Shown here: positions 7,568-14,339 of the stretch, piece after piece
How positions within the stretch are numbered: position 1 is the stretch's first letter
Layout of the letters: every line of letters begins with the position of its first letter
Assembly (NCBI GenBank): GCA_042088665.1
Contig: JBELMB010000085.1
Location: forward strand, 1-20,726
Reading direction: 5' to 3'
DNA: 20,726 nucleotides
DNA from: JBELMB01 sp042088665
GTDB taxonomy: Bacteria > Pseudomonadota > Alphaproteobacteria > Rhodobacterales > Rhodobacteraceae
Translations under genes and position numbers: made by a program
The notes under the pieces: model-generated
The model's input: the letters and a program-made list of their open reading frames with translations, nothing else
Databases searched by the model: none
What the model was told of the DNA's origin: nothing

Positions 7568-7699
7568 ACGGGGCGTCTACGCATACCGCCTCAGCGGTAC
7601 ACGGGACATCTGCGCATACCGCCTCAGCGGTACCCAAGACGTTTACGCATACCGCCTCAGCGGTACACGGGGCGTCTACGCATACCGCCTCAGCGGTAC
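7568..7699 (-). repeat. Four-copy 33-bp tandem repeat built from the 3' end of the upstream gene
   Basis: Four units of exactly 33 bp. The 20-bp core GCATACCGCCTCAGCGGTAC starts at 7581, 7614, 7647 and 7680 and is identical in all copies, whereas the 13-bp linkers differ; the linker before the first core equals the third linker. Each core contains the hairpin TACCGC-CTCA-GCGGTA. On the minus strand every unit reads TGA, GGCGGT, ATG, a few Arg-rich codons, TACCGC, TGA. The stop of the small secreted protein (7690-7692) is the TGA of the first unit met, so the array looks like repeated duplication of that gene's end. The linkers have drifted while the core has not, which suggests either recent homogenisation or selection on the core. 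Confidence 0.93.
7591..7683 (-). other. Chain of possible octapeptide minicistrons in the 33-bp array
   Basis: Three frames, each starting at an ATG six bases after the previous TGA: 7683-7657 (MRRRPVYR), 7650-7624 (MRKRLGYR) and 7617-7591 (MRRCPVYR). A fourth frame, 7584-7537, runs out of the array as MRRRPVCCGCVQQPL. Each ATG is preceded by TGAGGCGGT, so a GAGG that could bind the ribosome overlaps the previous stop. Whether any of these is translated is unknown; the pattern follows automatically from a 33-bp (11-codon) duplication of a segment with a stop and an ATG. Confidence 0.3.
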
Positions 7700-7992
7700 A
7701 CGATCCCCTTCTCACCTGCCGGCGCATAAGCCCGCGGCGCATGAGACACAGGACGGTACACGCGACCCGGACGATCCACATAGGCACCGGCATTCGGCGT
7801 CCCACAGCAGATCACACCGCCCGCCATGACCGGCTGCAACCCGGCCGGGCAATAGTTCGGCGCATGCACACTGTGCTGTAACATCACCGAATTGGGATTG
7901 TTGGTGGTGTCGCCCATATACATATCGCCCCAGGCCAGGGCAGCGCCGGACGATAGCGCAAATGCGGTGGCAGCCGCAAAAAGAGTTCTCAT
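7690..7992 (-). CDS. Small secreted Cys-containing protein of unknown function
   Basis: A 100-residue protein. A clear Sec signal, MRTLFAAATAFALSSGAALA, is followed by a mature part of about 80 residues. The notable segment is NYCPAGLQPVMAGGVICCG, with three cysteines in the mature protein, which could form disulfides or bind metal in the periplasm. The C-terminus is basic and Tyr/Pro-rich and ends GIVYR. I do not recognise a named family, though similar small exported proteins seem to occur in roseobacters (memory, not checked). The ATG at 7992 is chosen because GGGGGAC lies just upstream; an in-frame ATG at 8004 would put four residues ahead of the signal. Its stop lies inside the first hairpin of the 33-bp array. 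Confidence 0.72.
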   Translation of the reverse strand: MRTLFAAATAFALSSGAALAWGDMYMGDTTNNPNSVMLQHSVHAPNYCPAGLQPVMAGGVICCGTPNAGAYVDRPGRVYRPVSHAPRAYAPAGEKGIVYR

Positions 7993-8440
7993 GTTGTCCC
8001 CCATGGTGACTCGGTTAAAACCATCCCCAAGGCTATCAGCCCTTGGGGGTAAGTCAAAGTTTTACCGCGTTTTCCGAGCATGGCACGAGAAAAATTCTCG
8101 TCAAAGGCCCTTCACCGCCCCCCGACAGGGGCAATAACGGCGGATTCGAACACCACGGCGGACCAATGGCGCCGGCCGCTCCTTCTCCGGATGCGCCCAT
8201 GACCTCCAGCGAAAACCCAGCCGCAAGATCATGACATCGATTCCCCGGAACCTCGCCCCCCCCCCCCCGCGACCAGTCATCCCCCGACCACCGCGGCGCG
8301 CAAATGTTTCAACATCACCGCCCGGCCCACACGCCGCCTCACGTGTCCGTGTCGCCCCCTCCCCGACAGCCCGCAAAGCCTGCATCTTTGTCGCAGTCAC
8401 GACAACACGCACGACCCGAACTCTCAAGGAGACAGCCCCG
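7993..8440. other. Intergenic region with two hairpins and a C13 tract
   Basis: A 448-base gap between divergent genes with no supported coding region. It contains CCCCAAGG-ctatcagc-CCTTGGGG (8025-8048), 33 bases upstream of the small secreted gene and hence probably in its leader. A second inverted repeat, ACGAGAA-AAA-TTCTCGT, is at 8085-8101. An uninterrupted run of 13 C occupies 8256-8268. The remaining sequence is C-rich and shows no recognisable promoter for the YHS gene. Confidence 0.6.
8025..8048 (-). promoter_or_regulatory. Leader hairpin of the small secreted gene
   Basis: A perfect 8-bp stem with an 8-base loop ends 33 bases upstream of the ATG at 7992. On the minus strand it is followed by ATGGTTTTAACC, so it has the look of an attenuator or short-RNA terminator, with only four T residues. 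No riboswitch class is recognised. Confidence 0.35.
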
Positions 8441-8914
8441 ATGACCAACCCCTCCGCCTTCACCCGCCGCAACCTTCTGGGCCTCGCGCTGGCAACCCCG
8501 GCCCTTGCGCTCGCCTTCACCCCACGCCGCGCCCTCGCCCGCGAACCGGAAATCTACGCCGAAAACGGTGTGGCAATCGATGGCTCCGATCCGGTGGCCT
8601 ATTTCGCGGAAAAAGGCCCCGTACCCGGCGCCACCAATGCGGTCGACTGGAAAGGCGCCACCTGGAAATTCACCGACACCGCCAACGCAGAGGCCTTCGC
8701 CGCCGACCCGATGGCCTATGCCCCCCAGTTCGGCGGCTACTGCGCCTTCGCGGCTTCACGCGGCTACCTTGCCCCGACAACCCCCGAAGCCTGGACCATC
8801 TACGAAGGCCAACTCTTTCTGAACGCCAACCTGCGCGCCCGAGAGCTTTGGCTGCGCGACGTCCCCGGCAACATCGCCGCCGGTCGCGCCAACTGGCCGG
8901 GCATCCTCGGCTGA
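8441..8914 (+). CDS. Tat-exported YHS-domain protein
   Basis: A 157-residue protein. The N-terminus SAFTRRNLLGLALATPALALAF has the twin-Arg pattern of a Tat signal, with cleavage around residues 33-34 (RALA-RE). The mature part has the YHS-domain pattern seen in many proteobacterial exported proteins: IDGSDPVAYFAEKGPV (46-61), WKGATWKFTD (70-79), FAADPMAYAPQFGGYCAFA (86-104) and the closing DVPGNIAAGRANWPGIL. YHS domains are often linked to metal handling, but the function of this subgroup is not established. The start at 8441 is fixed by AAGGAGA 9 bases upstream. Tat export suggests folding or cofactor loading before translocation (inference). Confidence 0.87.
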   Translation: MTNPSAFTRRNLLGLALATPALALAFTPRRALAREPEIYAENGVAIDGSDPVAYFAEKGPVPGATNAVDWKGATWKFTDTANAEAFAADPMAYAPQFGGYCAFAASRGYLAPTTPEAWTIYEGQLFLNANLRARELWLRDVPGNIAAGRANWPGILG

Positions 8915-8966
8915 TCGACGAGGCGCATGCACGGACATCCAAGCAGCGCTGACCCCAAGGGACGGT

Positions 8967-9001
8967 GGGCGGGGCGAGGTCCGCAGGACCAGCGCCCGCC
9001 C
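8967..9001 (+). terminator. Strong GC hairpin downstream of the YHS gene
   Basis: A nested stem: inner GGTCC-GCA-GGACC (8978-8990), flanked by GGGCG/CGCCC and GGGC/GCCC with one bulged G and a small internal mismatch. It lies 53 bases beyond the YHS stop. There is no T-run after it, so it may be a rho-independent-like block, an mRNA-stabilising end or just a GC-rich palindrome. Confidence 0.4.
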
Positions 9002-9622
9002 CCTCCCGAATATCCGCCGCACCCAAGCGCGCGCGCCAAAAATACCGCAACAACCGGCCAGGATAGCGATCCCAGACAACCGTCAAACGCGCCAGAATGG
9101 CGATGTTGCGGTCTCAATCCGACCAGAAAATTCGACACCAACAGGCCAGACCGCCACCAAGAGACATGCAAACGCGGTCCCAAATGACGCGGCATACGTC
9201 AACGCGCCCCTAAACCGCAGAAGAAGCGCCCGCCTCGGACCCCTCCAAAAGCGCGCGTATGGCGTCAGGGGTCAATGGAAACAGCGGACGGTCCAGCATC
9301 AGGACCGCACTCGTCGGGGCAAAGCTCAGCGCATGTGTCATCTTCGTCATGCGCAAAAGATACGCCGCCAATCCCCCCCTCCAAAGGGGGAATTGCTGCG
9401 ACTGCGAAACCACCGGCAAGCGCCCGCGCATGCACACCCGCGTTCACGGAGAGGTAGCACGCCGCCAGCACCAGAATTTTATCTGATCAAAACCAGACAT
9501 ATAGCGCCACACCCACGATGCCGACCCGCCCGAAACCGCCAGCCCGAGGCCCAGCGCGTCGCGCCACAGCCCCGTCCGCACGCGCATATTTCTTGTGCAC
9601 CCGGCCCGCGCCTTGAGCGCGC
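9002..9622. other. Gap without a supported gene
   Basis: About 620 bases between the YHS gene's hairpin and the next stop codon. Short minus-strand frames exist: one, roughly 9360-9210, ends LDRPLFPLTPDAIRALLEG and reads like natural protein; another, about 9471-9265, begins with a hydrophobic stretch LAACYLSVNAGVHARALAGG; a third, about 9589-9446, has a plausible membrane-like start. They lie in different frames, have no convincing start or ribosome site, and could be fragments of one decayed small gene. I do not call any of them. Confidence 0.45.
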
Positions 9623-10021
9623 TCAGTCCTTAATCACGCGGTCAGCCTTCTTGCGCACCAGCACACTGCGCAAGTCGTGCATCGCCAGCAACAGCGCATC
9701 CGTCACCTCTTCCAATTGGTCATCTGTCGCCCGCGACTGCGCCCATTGGGTCGTCGTATTGAGATGATCCACCGCCCGGTGAATGTCGTCGATGTCACGC
9801 ATCGCCAGCAAAGCCCTGCGCTGCGCCATCCAGCCCCGGATTTCTGCCAGGTCCGCTTCGTTCAGCACCGTATCGCCATGCGGCTTTATCTCGTTACGAT
9901 TGAGATGCACCACTGCGACCTGCACCATGTCGATGCGCCGCTGACGGTTTTCCGTGTCCACACGAAACACCATCGCGCCATTCTCACGCACACGAAAGTA
10001 ATACTCCGGCAGATCGCTCAT
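9623..10021 (-). CDS. Conserved hypothetical protein
   Basis: A 132-residue soluble protein with no signal or membrane segment. The N-terminal third, YYFRVRENGAMVFRVD (7-22), looks like beta-strands; the remainder is helical and charged, ending DALLLAMHDLRSVLVRKKADRVIKD. I do not recognise a named domain, although similar proteins appear to be common in Rhodobacterales (memory, not checked). The ATG at 10021 is well supported by AGGAGAAGG directly upstream. It lies 71 bases downstream of the aminotransferase on the same strand, so the two may be co-transcribed. The stop codon lies in the perfect 12-base palindrome TGAGCGCGCTCA (9614-9625). Confidence 0.78.
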   Translation of the reverse strand: MSDLPEYYFRVRENGAMVFRVDTENRQRRIDMVQVAVVHLNRNEIKPHGDTVLNEADLAEIRGWMAQRRALLAMRDIDDIHRAVDHLNTTTQWAQSRATDDQLEEVTDALLLAMHDLRSVLVRKKADRVIKD

Positions 10022-10092
10022 GCCTTCTCCTCTTCTTTGCCGCCCGGATCTTTGGCACAGGGATCCTTGCCAAACGGATCAGCCCAAAAGGC

Positions 10093-11304
10093 CTAACCCG
10101 ACGTGGTCAATCCCGTGCAGAACGCCGCGATCCGGGCGCAGGCCTCCGTCAGCACCGCGTCAGAGGCCGCGTAGCTCACCCTGAAATGCGGGCTCAGGCC
10201 AAAGGCCGCGCCAAAAACCACGGCCACACCCGCCTCTTCCAGAAGCGCCGTGCAAAAATCCTCGTCGGTGTCGATCCGGCGCCCGGCGGCAGACACCTTG
10301 CCAAGGCAGCCGGACACCTCCGGGTAGACGTAGAACGCGCCTTCCGGCACCGCGCAGCTGATGCCGGCACAGGCATTCAGCGCCTCGACCACCAGATCCC
10401 GGCGCCGCAGAAAGGCCGTGTTGCGTTCCGGCAGAAAATCCTGCGGTCCGTTCAAGGCCTCGACCGCGGCCCACTGACTGATCGAACAGGGGTTGGTCGT
10501 GGACTGCGACTGGATCTTGCGCATCGCTGCGATCAGCGGCTCCGGCCCACCGGCGTAACCAATCCGCCAGCCGGTCATGGCATAGGCCTTGGACACGCCA
10601 TTCACCGTGAGTGTCCGCTCATACAGCGCAGGCTCCACTTCCGCCGGGCTGACAAAGTCGAACCCGTCATAAGCCAGATGCTCATACATGTCGTCGCTCA
10701 TCACCCAGACATGCGGATGGCGCAGCAGAACATCGGTCAGCGCCTTGAGCGCCTCGCGCGAATACCCCGCGCCGGTGGGATTCGAAGGCGAGTTGAAGAT
10801 CAGCCATTTGGTCCGGGGCGTGATGGCCGCCTCCAGGGTCTCGGCCGTGATGCGAAACCCGGTCTCCGCCGCGCCCTCGACAATCACAGGTGTCCCACCG
10901 CCAAGGCGCACCATATCCGGGTAGCTGACCCAAAAAGGCGCCGGGATGATCACTTCATCGCCCGGGTTCAGCGTCGCCATGAGCGCGTTGTACAGCACCT
11001 GCTTGCCCCCGGTGGAGACACTGATCTGCGCGGGCGCATATGTCAGTCCGTTTTCACGGGCAAACTTGGCACAGATCGCCGCTTTCAGCTCCGGGATGCC
11101 ATCGGGGGCGGTGTACTTCGTTTTCCCTGCGTCGATTGCCGCAATCGCCGCAGCCTTGATATTGTCGGGCGTGTCAAAGTCGGGTTCACCGGCGCCCAGA
11201 GAAATCACGTCTCGCCCGGCAGCGGCCAGTTCACGCGCCAGCTGTGTCACCGCCACGGTCGGGCTCGGTTTCACACGGTCCAGAGTTTGCGACAAAAAGG
11301 GCAT
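10093..11304 (-). CDS. Aspartate aminotransferase (class I PLP enzyme, subgroup Ib)
   Basis: A 403-residue PLP enzyme transferring the amino group of aspartate to 2-oxoglutarate; alphaproteobacterial members may also accept prephenate or aromatic substrates. The N-terminus MPFLSQTLDRVKPSPT is that of the AspC/AatA Ib group. Visible sites are GAGEPDFDTP (38-47), the ring-stacking region STGGKQVLYNAL (97-108), Asn175 in NSPSNPTGA, Asp205 in MSDDMYEHL, and the Schiff-base Lys239 in NGVSKAYAMTGWRIGY with Arg247. FRVSYA near the end carries the substrate-carboxylate Arg. The ATG at 11304 is preferred over the upstream in-frame ATG at 11367 because GAGG precedes it and the N-terminus then matches the family. 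It is divergent from the Xre gene, with about 100 bases between starts. Confidence 0.94.
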   Translation of the reverse strand: MPFLSQTLDRVKPSPTVAVTQLARELAAAGRDVISLGAGEPDFDTPDNIKAAAIAAIDAGKTKYTAPDGIPELKAAICAKFARENGLTYAPAQISVSTGGKQVLYNALMATLNPGDEVIIPAPFWVSYPDMVRLGGGTPVIVEGAAETGFRITAETLEAAITPRTKWLIFNSPSNPTGAGYSREALKALTDVLLRHPHVWVMSDDMYEHLAYDGFDFVSPAEVEPALYERTLTVNGVSKAYAMTGWRIGYAGGPEPLIAAMRKIQSQSTTNPCSISQWAAVEALNGPQDFLPERNTAFLRRRDLVVEALNACAGISCAVPEGAFYVYPEVSGCLGKVSAAGRRIDTDEDFCTALLEEAGVAVVFGAAFGLSPHFRVSYAASDAVLTEACARIAAFCTGLTTSG

Positions 11305-11408
11305 TTGGGCCTCGTGAATTTGTAATCGGGTGAGGCCTGTCATAGGCTCCGCCCCATCCACGATCAAGCGGCTTCGCCGTGCGCAGGCTTCTCAGGAGAG
11401 ACCAAGAC

Positions 11409-11804
11409 ATGGAAGACACCCAAGACTGGTACGGACCGGACGTGGCAACGCTGGGCGACCGCCTGGCCGCGGCGCGCGAGTCGCAGGGCATGACGCAGGA
11501 AACTCTCGCCAAACGGCTGGGCATCAAGCACAAGACCCTGCAGACATGGGAGGAGGACCTCTCCGAGCCACGCGCCAACAAGCTGTCCATGGTCTCGGGC
11601 CTGCTGAATGTTTCGATGGTCTGGTTGATCACCGGAGAGGGCGAAGGCCTTGGCGATCCGGAAGAGGACGCGATTTCCCCGGACGTCAACGAGATCCTGC
11701 TGGAGATCCGCACCCTGCGCGCGCAGTTCAAGGCCCGCGCCGACCGTCTGGGCCAGCTCGAAAAGCGCCTGCGCCTTGCCCTGAAGTCAGAGGCCGCCGA
11801 ATGA
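11409..11804 (+). CDS. Xre-family helix-turn-helix regulator
   Basis: A 131-residue DNA-binding protein. An HTH_3/Cro-type domain spans about residues 14-75, with LGDRLAAARESQGMTQETLA (15-34) as helices 1-2 and KHKTLQTWEEDLSEPR (40-55) containing the recognition helix. A Leu/Arg-rich helix that looks like a short coiled coil follows (about 94-126) and probably mediates dimerisation. The ATG at 11409 has AGGAGAG upstream. The stop overlaps the sdhE ATG by the tetranucleotide ATGA, so both are translated from one mRNA. Target genes are unknown; local control of succinate dehydrogenase maturation is possible but not shown. Confidence 0.88.
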   Translation: MEDTQDWYGPDVATLGDRLAAARESQGMTQETLAKRLGIKHKTLQTWEEDLSEPRANKLSMVSGLLNVSMVWLITGEGEGLGDPEEDAISPDVNEILLEIRTLRAQFKARADRLGQLEKRLRLALKSEAAE

Positions 11805-12100
11805 CAGGGCCCCAGCCCCCGAGAGAGAGCGGGGCCACACCGTCCGAGACTCCGCAGACGCGCCTCAAGCGGCTGCACATGCGGTCCATGCGGCGCGGCA
11901 CCAAGGAGATGGACATCCTGTTGATCCGGTTTGCCGAGGCGCGTCTTGCGGCCCTCTCGCCGCAGGACCTCGACGCCTATGAGGCGCTCTTGTCGGAGAA
12001 CGATCAGGATCTCTACCAGTGGATCTCGGGCCAACACCCGGCGCCCGAGACCCATGCGGAGATCGTGGCGCAAATCACCAGCGTGGCCGCGCGCGGCTGA
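11801..12100 (+). CDS. sdhE: Succinate dehydrogenase assembly factor SdhE (DUF339)
   Basis: SdhE helps attach FAD covalently to the flavoprotein subunit SdhA in the cytoplasm. The 99-residue product has the family signature: RLHMRSMRRGTKEMDILL (23-40), containing the conserved RGxxE surface, then FAEARLAALSPQDLDAYEALL and DLYQWISG. The N-terminal 20 residues are Pro/Ser-rich and not conserved. It starts inside the stop of the Xre gene (4-nt overlap). A REP-like palindrome begins 7 bases after its stop. No sdh structural genes are in the window. Confidence 0.93.
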   Translation: MTGPQPPRESGATPSETPQTRLKRLHMRSMRRGTKEMDILLIRFAEARLAALSPQDLDAYEALLSENDQDLYQWISGQHPAPETHAEIVAQITSVAARG

Positions 12101-12107
12101 ACCGCGG

Positions 12108-12130
12108 GCGCGGGGTCAACCCCGCGCTAC
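12108..12130 (-). repeat. REP-like palindromic element, copy 4
   Basis: The palindrome GCGCGGGG-TCAA-CCCCGCGC followed by TAC: read on the minus strand it is GTAGCGCGGGG-TTGA-CCCCGCGC, the same element as at 4218 and 6506 with one loop change. It immediately follows sdhE. Confidence 0.72.
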
Positions 12131-12233
12131 GGGGCGTCGTGCATGAGGCCATGACCGGGTCCCCGCCAGCCGTGCTTTGCGGCGGTGCCGGGGCCCTTGT
12201 TCCGGGGGGGCGAGGAACGTGTTAACCAACCCA

Positions 12234-12254
12234 CGAAAATCATTCGAATTTTCG
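12234..12254. promoter_or_regulatory. Inverted repeat upstream of the MarR-family gene
   Basis: CGAAAAT-cattcga-ATTTTCG, a perfect 7-bp inverted repeat in an AT-rich patch, 79 bases upstream of the regulator's ATG. MarR proteins commonly bind such dyads in their own promoter, so autoregulation is a reasonable guess. The surrounding 12131-12233 contains nothing else recognisable. Confidence 0.35.
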
Positions 12255-12333
12255 CGGCTTTCCCCACGGTTTAACCCGATATTTGTGATTTTCTTGGAAG
12301 TCTTTGTTCAAGTAACACAGGCGGAGAAAACAT

Positions 12334-12831
12334 ATGAGCATTCATGCCTCCATGGACAAGAGCTCTGAGCAGGGCTTCATGGCGAGCTATCTGGATGCGT
12401 TGAGTCTGGTAGAACGGTTGCACCGTCTCCTTCTCGACGTCATCAAGGATGAGTTCGAACGACTGGGGATCATCGACGTCAACGCAGTACAGGCGCTGCT
12501 GTTGTTCAACATCGGTGACAACGAGGTGACGGCCGGGGAACTGAAATCCCGCGGCTACTACCAGGGCTCCAACGTGAGCTATAACCTCAAGAAACTGGTA
12601 GAGATGGGCTATATGCACCATCAACGCTGCGAGATTGACCGCCGTTCCGTGCGTGTCCGTCTGACGCAGCGCGGGCGCGAAATCCGGGACATCGTCACGG
12701 AGCTGTTTTCACGCCACGCCGATGGCTTGCAGGGCAAGGCGGTGCTGAGTGTCGATGGCATCGACGAGATCACCACGGCCCTGCGCCGGGTGGAGCGATA
12801 CTGGACTGACCAGATCCGCTACATCTACTAG
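12334..12831 (+). CDS. MarR-family winged-helix regulator, LdtR-like
   Basis: A 165-residue transcription factor. The winged helix is at about 50-115: NAVQALLLFNIGDNEVTAGELKSRG, then the recognition helix around YYQGSNVSYNLKKLVEMGY (75-93), and the wing CEIDRRSVRVRLTQRG (99-114) with the MarR DxR-like pattern. Flanking helices, including the C-terminal ALRRVERYWTDQIRYIY, form the dimer interface. The overall pattern, especially YYxGSNVSYNLKKLV and the RxWTDQIRY ending, resembles LdtR, the regulator of an L,D-transpeptidase gene in Rhizobiales (recognised from memory). GGAG precedes the ATG at 12334. No transpeptidase gene is adjacent. Effector unknown. Confidence 0.85.
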   Translation: MSIHASMDKSSEQGFMASYLDALSLVERLHRLLLDVIKDEFERLGIIDVNAVQALLLFNIGDNEVTAGELKSRGYYQGSNVSYNLKKLVEMGYMHHQRCEIDRRSVRVRLTQRGREIRDIVTELFSRHADGLQGKAVLSVDGIDEITTALRRVERYWTDQIRYIY

Positions 12832-13548
12832 GTTTATCGACCTGCCGGGCCTCGACGCCCTGGCATTGAAAAAACCGTCCGCGCGCATCCGCAGTTGCGC
12901 CAGACCTCGGGCACTCCCGCGTTTCCAGAAGGAAACGTCTGGCCCTCCCCCCCCTTTTCAGACAGATCAGACCAGACCGTCGCCCCATGGCATGACCATG
13001 CGCAGCGCGTTCCTTGACCTTTGGTCAATGGTGGCGGGTCCTTGGTGCCGCGCACCCAATTCCCTTGAAAACGAACGCCTTGATGCGGGGACCTCGCAGC
13101 CAGACGCGGTCGAGCGAGACAGGCCTGGCAATCCCTGTTCCCGGGCAACCGCCTTCGGCGTGAAGGACCTCGAATTCGGCCTCTTCTGCTTGGCACCGGG
13201 CATGTCGACATCGGACCTTGGACCGTCGCGCTTGACCAGACTCACGCAAGCGCCTGTCAAAGCACGCCTTTCCTTGCGGATCCACGCCAGGCAAACCGCG
13301 AAACCGCCCTGCCAGAGACATCGCCCAACACCTTTGAAACCAGAAACAAAGCGGCGCGCGCGCCCTGCTCCAATCCCCAGGCAGGTCACAGAGTTGCCCG
13401 AACCACCCCCCGCCACGCGCCCCGCCCAGGCAGACGCCTGCGCACGAACACGTTCAGGGATGCAAAAGACGCGCGGCCCCTGTCCTGCAAGCGTCTTCCA
13501 ACACCCCAAACCAAGCGGACGCTCCAGATCAACACGCGTCACGCGCCC
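12832..13548. other. 717-base gap with no recognisable gene
   Basis: Long frames exist on both strands here (for example minus 13542-12967 and plus 12749-13552), but they are rich in Arg, Pro, Gly and Cys. They also lack convincing ribosome sites and match no family I know. A CCCCCCCCTTTT run is at 12947-12958. No strong hairpin with a T-run follows the MarR gene. It could hold a decayed gene or non-coding RNA, but nothing in the sequence decides it. Confidence 0.5.
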
Positions 13549-14331
13549 CTAGCCCGGCGCCTCTCGCCCCGGAAGGGCCACTTCGCCCACCACGCGATCC
13601 TGAATTTCCCGGTAAAGCTTGCGCACCATCGCGCGCTCATACCCCGCATAGCCCGGCGCGGTCTCAAGGAAGGCGCCCGGGCCATGCAGCACCTCGAACT
13701 CGAAATGCGTGATGACCCCGGGATCCGCGCCCAGCACCGCCAAACCGTTGACCGTCACCCCGGCAAAGGGAAAATGCTCATAGGCCAACTGCGGCCAATA
13801 CCCGTCGTTGGTGATCCCGTCGCCGGAGAGGTCGATCACCTGCCGGTCACATCGCGGCGCGGCGCGCAACATCCCCGCCCCGAACCCCAAGGCATGCCCC
13901 ATCGCCGTCGGAAACTGGGAAAACGACCGCTTTGCCCGCCGCAACCTGTCCGAAACCGCGGCGATATCCGCCCGGTTCCGCAACATCACCCAGTCCTGGA
14001 TCACAACCGACTGCCGCCGCCCGCTCCATTCGTAAACCGCAAAAGCGATGCCACCGGGGGAGTGCACGATGACGTCGACCACGTCCTGATGTTCCAGCGC
14101 AGCGGCCAATCCGTCGCGCTGCAGCACATATTCCGACGCGTCCACCGATGACGAGACGTCCAGCGCCAGCAAAAGCGCCAGCCGACACTCCGCCGCCATC
14201 GCCCCGGAGCACCAGACGGCCATCGCCAACACACTGCAAACGCGGGCAAAACATCCCCAAACGCAAGACACCCGGGCCACAACAGCCCGGGTCAAGCGCC
14301 CGTCCAGAGAGGTCTTGAACCACCTCCCCAT
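13549..14331 (-). CDS. DUF1194-type exported von Willebrand A-domain protein
   Basis: A 260-residue protein with an N-terminal export signal (hydrophobic VCSVLAMAVWCSGAMA, 31-46) and one VWA fold. Metal-ion-dependent adhesion residues are visible: DxSxS at Asp58, Ser60 and Ser62 (LALDVSSSVD), Thr142 in FPTAMGHALGF and the Asp in IDLSGDGITNDG. The final residues (VLHGPGAFLETAPGYAGYERAMVRKLYREI) are characteristic of DUF1194 proteins. It probably mediates metal-dependent protein binding in the periplasm; the partner is unknown. The start at 14331 is 8 bases after the glyoxalase stop, implying an operon. The n-region is long, so a GTG further inside is possible. Confidence 0.85.
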   Translation of the reverse strand: MGRWFKTSLDGRLTRAVVARVSCVWGCFARVCSVLAMAVWCSGAMAAECRLALLLALDVSSSVDASEYVLQRDGLAAALEHQDVVDVIVHSPGGIAFAVYEWSGRRQSVVIQDWVMLRNRADIAAVSDRLRRAKRSFSQFPTAMGHALGFGAGMLRAAPRCDRQVIDLSGDGITNDGYWPQLAYEHFPFAGVTVNGLAVLGADPGVITHFEFEVLHGPGAFLETAPGYAGYERAMVRKLYREIQDRVVGEVALPGREAPG

Positions 14332-14339
14332 GGTTTGCG

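Noticed and set aside
7568..7699. Repeat array as a CRISPR
   Set aside because: The linkers are only 13 bases, there are four units, no cas genes are nearby and the unit is derived from the end of the adjacent gene.
7308..7805. Minus-strand frame giving an 11-residue TAEAVCVDAPC repeat protein
   Set aside because: It arises only because a 33-bp tandem repeat keeps every frame open; it lacks a start site and overlaps the small secreted gene in another frame.
10186..11325. 379-codon plus-strand frame
   Set aside because: Antisense to the aspartate aminotransferase, which carries all catalytic motifs on the other strand.
12967..13542. 191-codon minus-strand frame and a 267-codon plus-strand frame over the same interval
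   Set aside because: Arg/Gly/Cys/Pro-heavy composition, no ribosome site, no recognisable domain; typical of spurious frames in GC-rich DNA.
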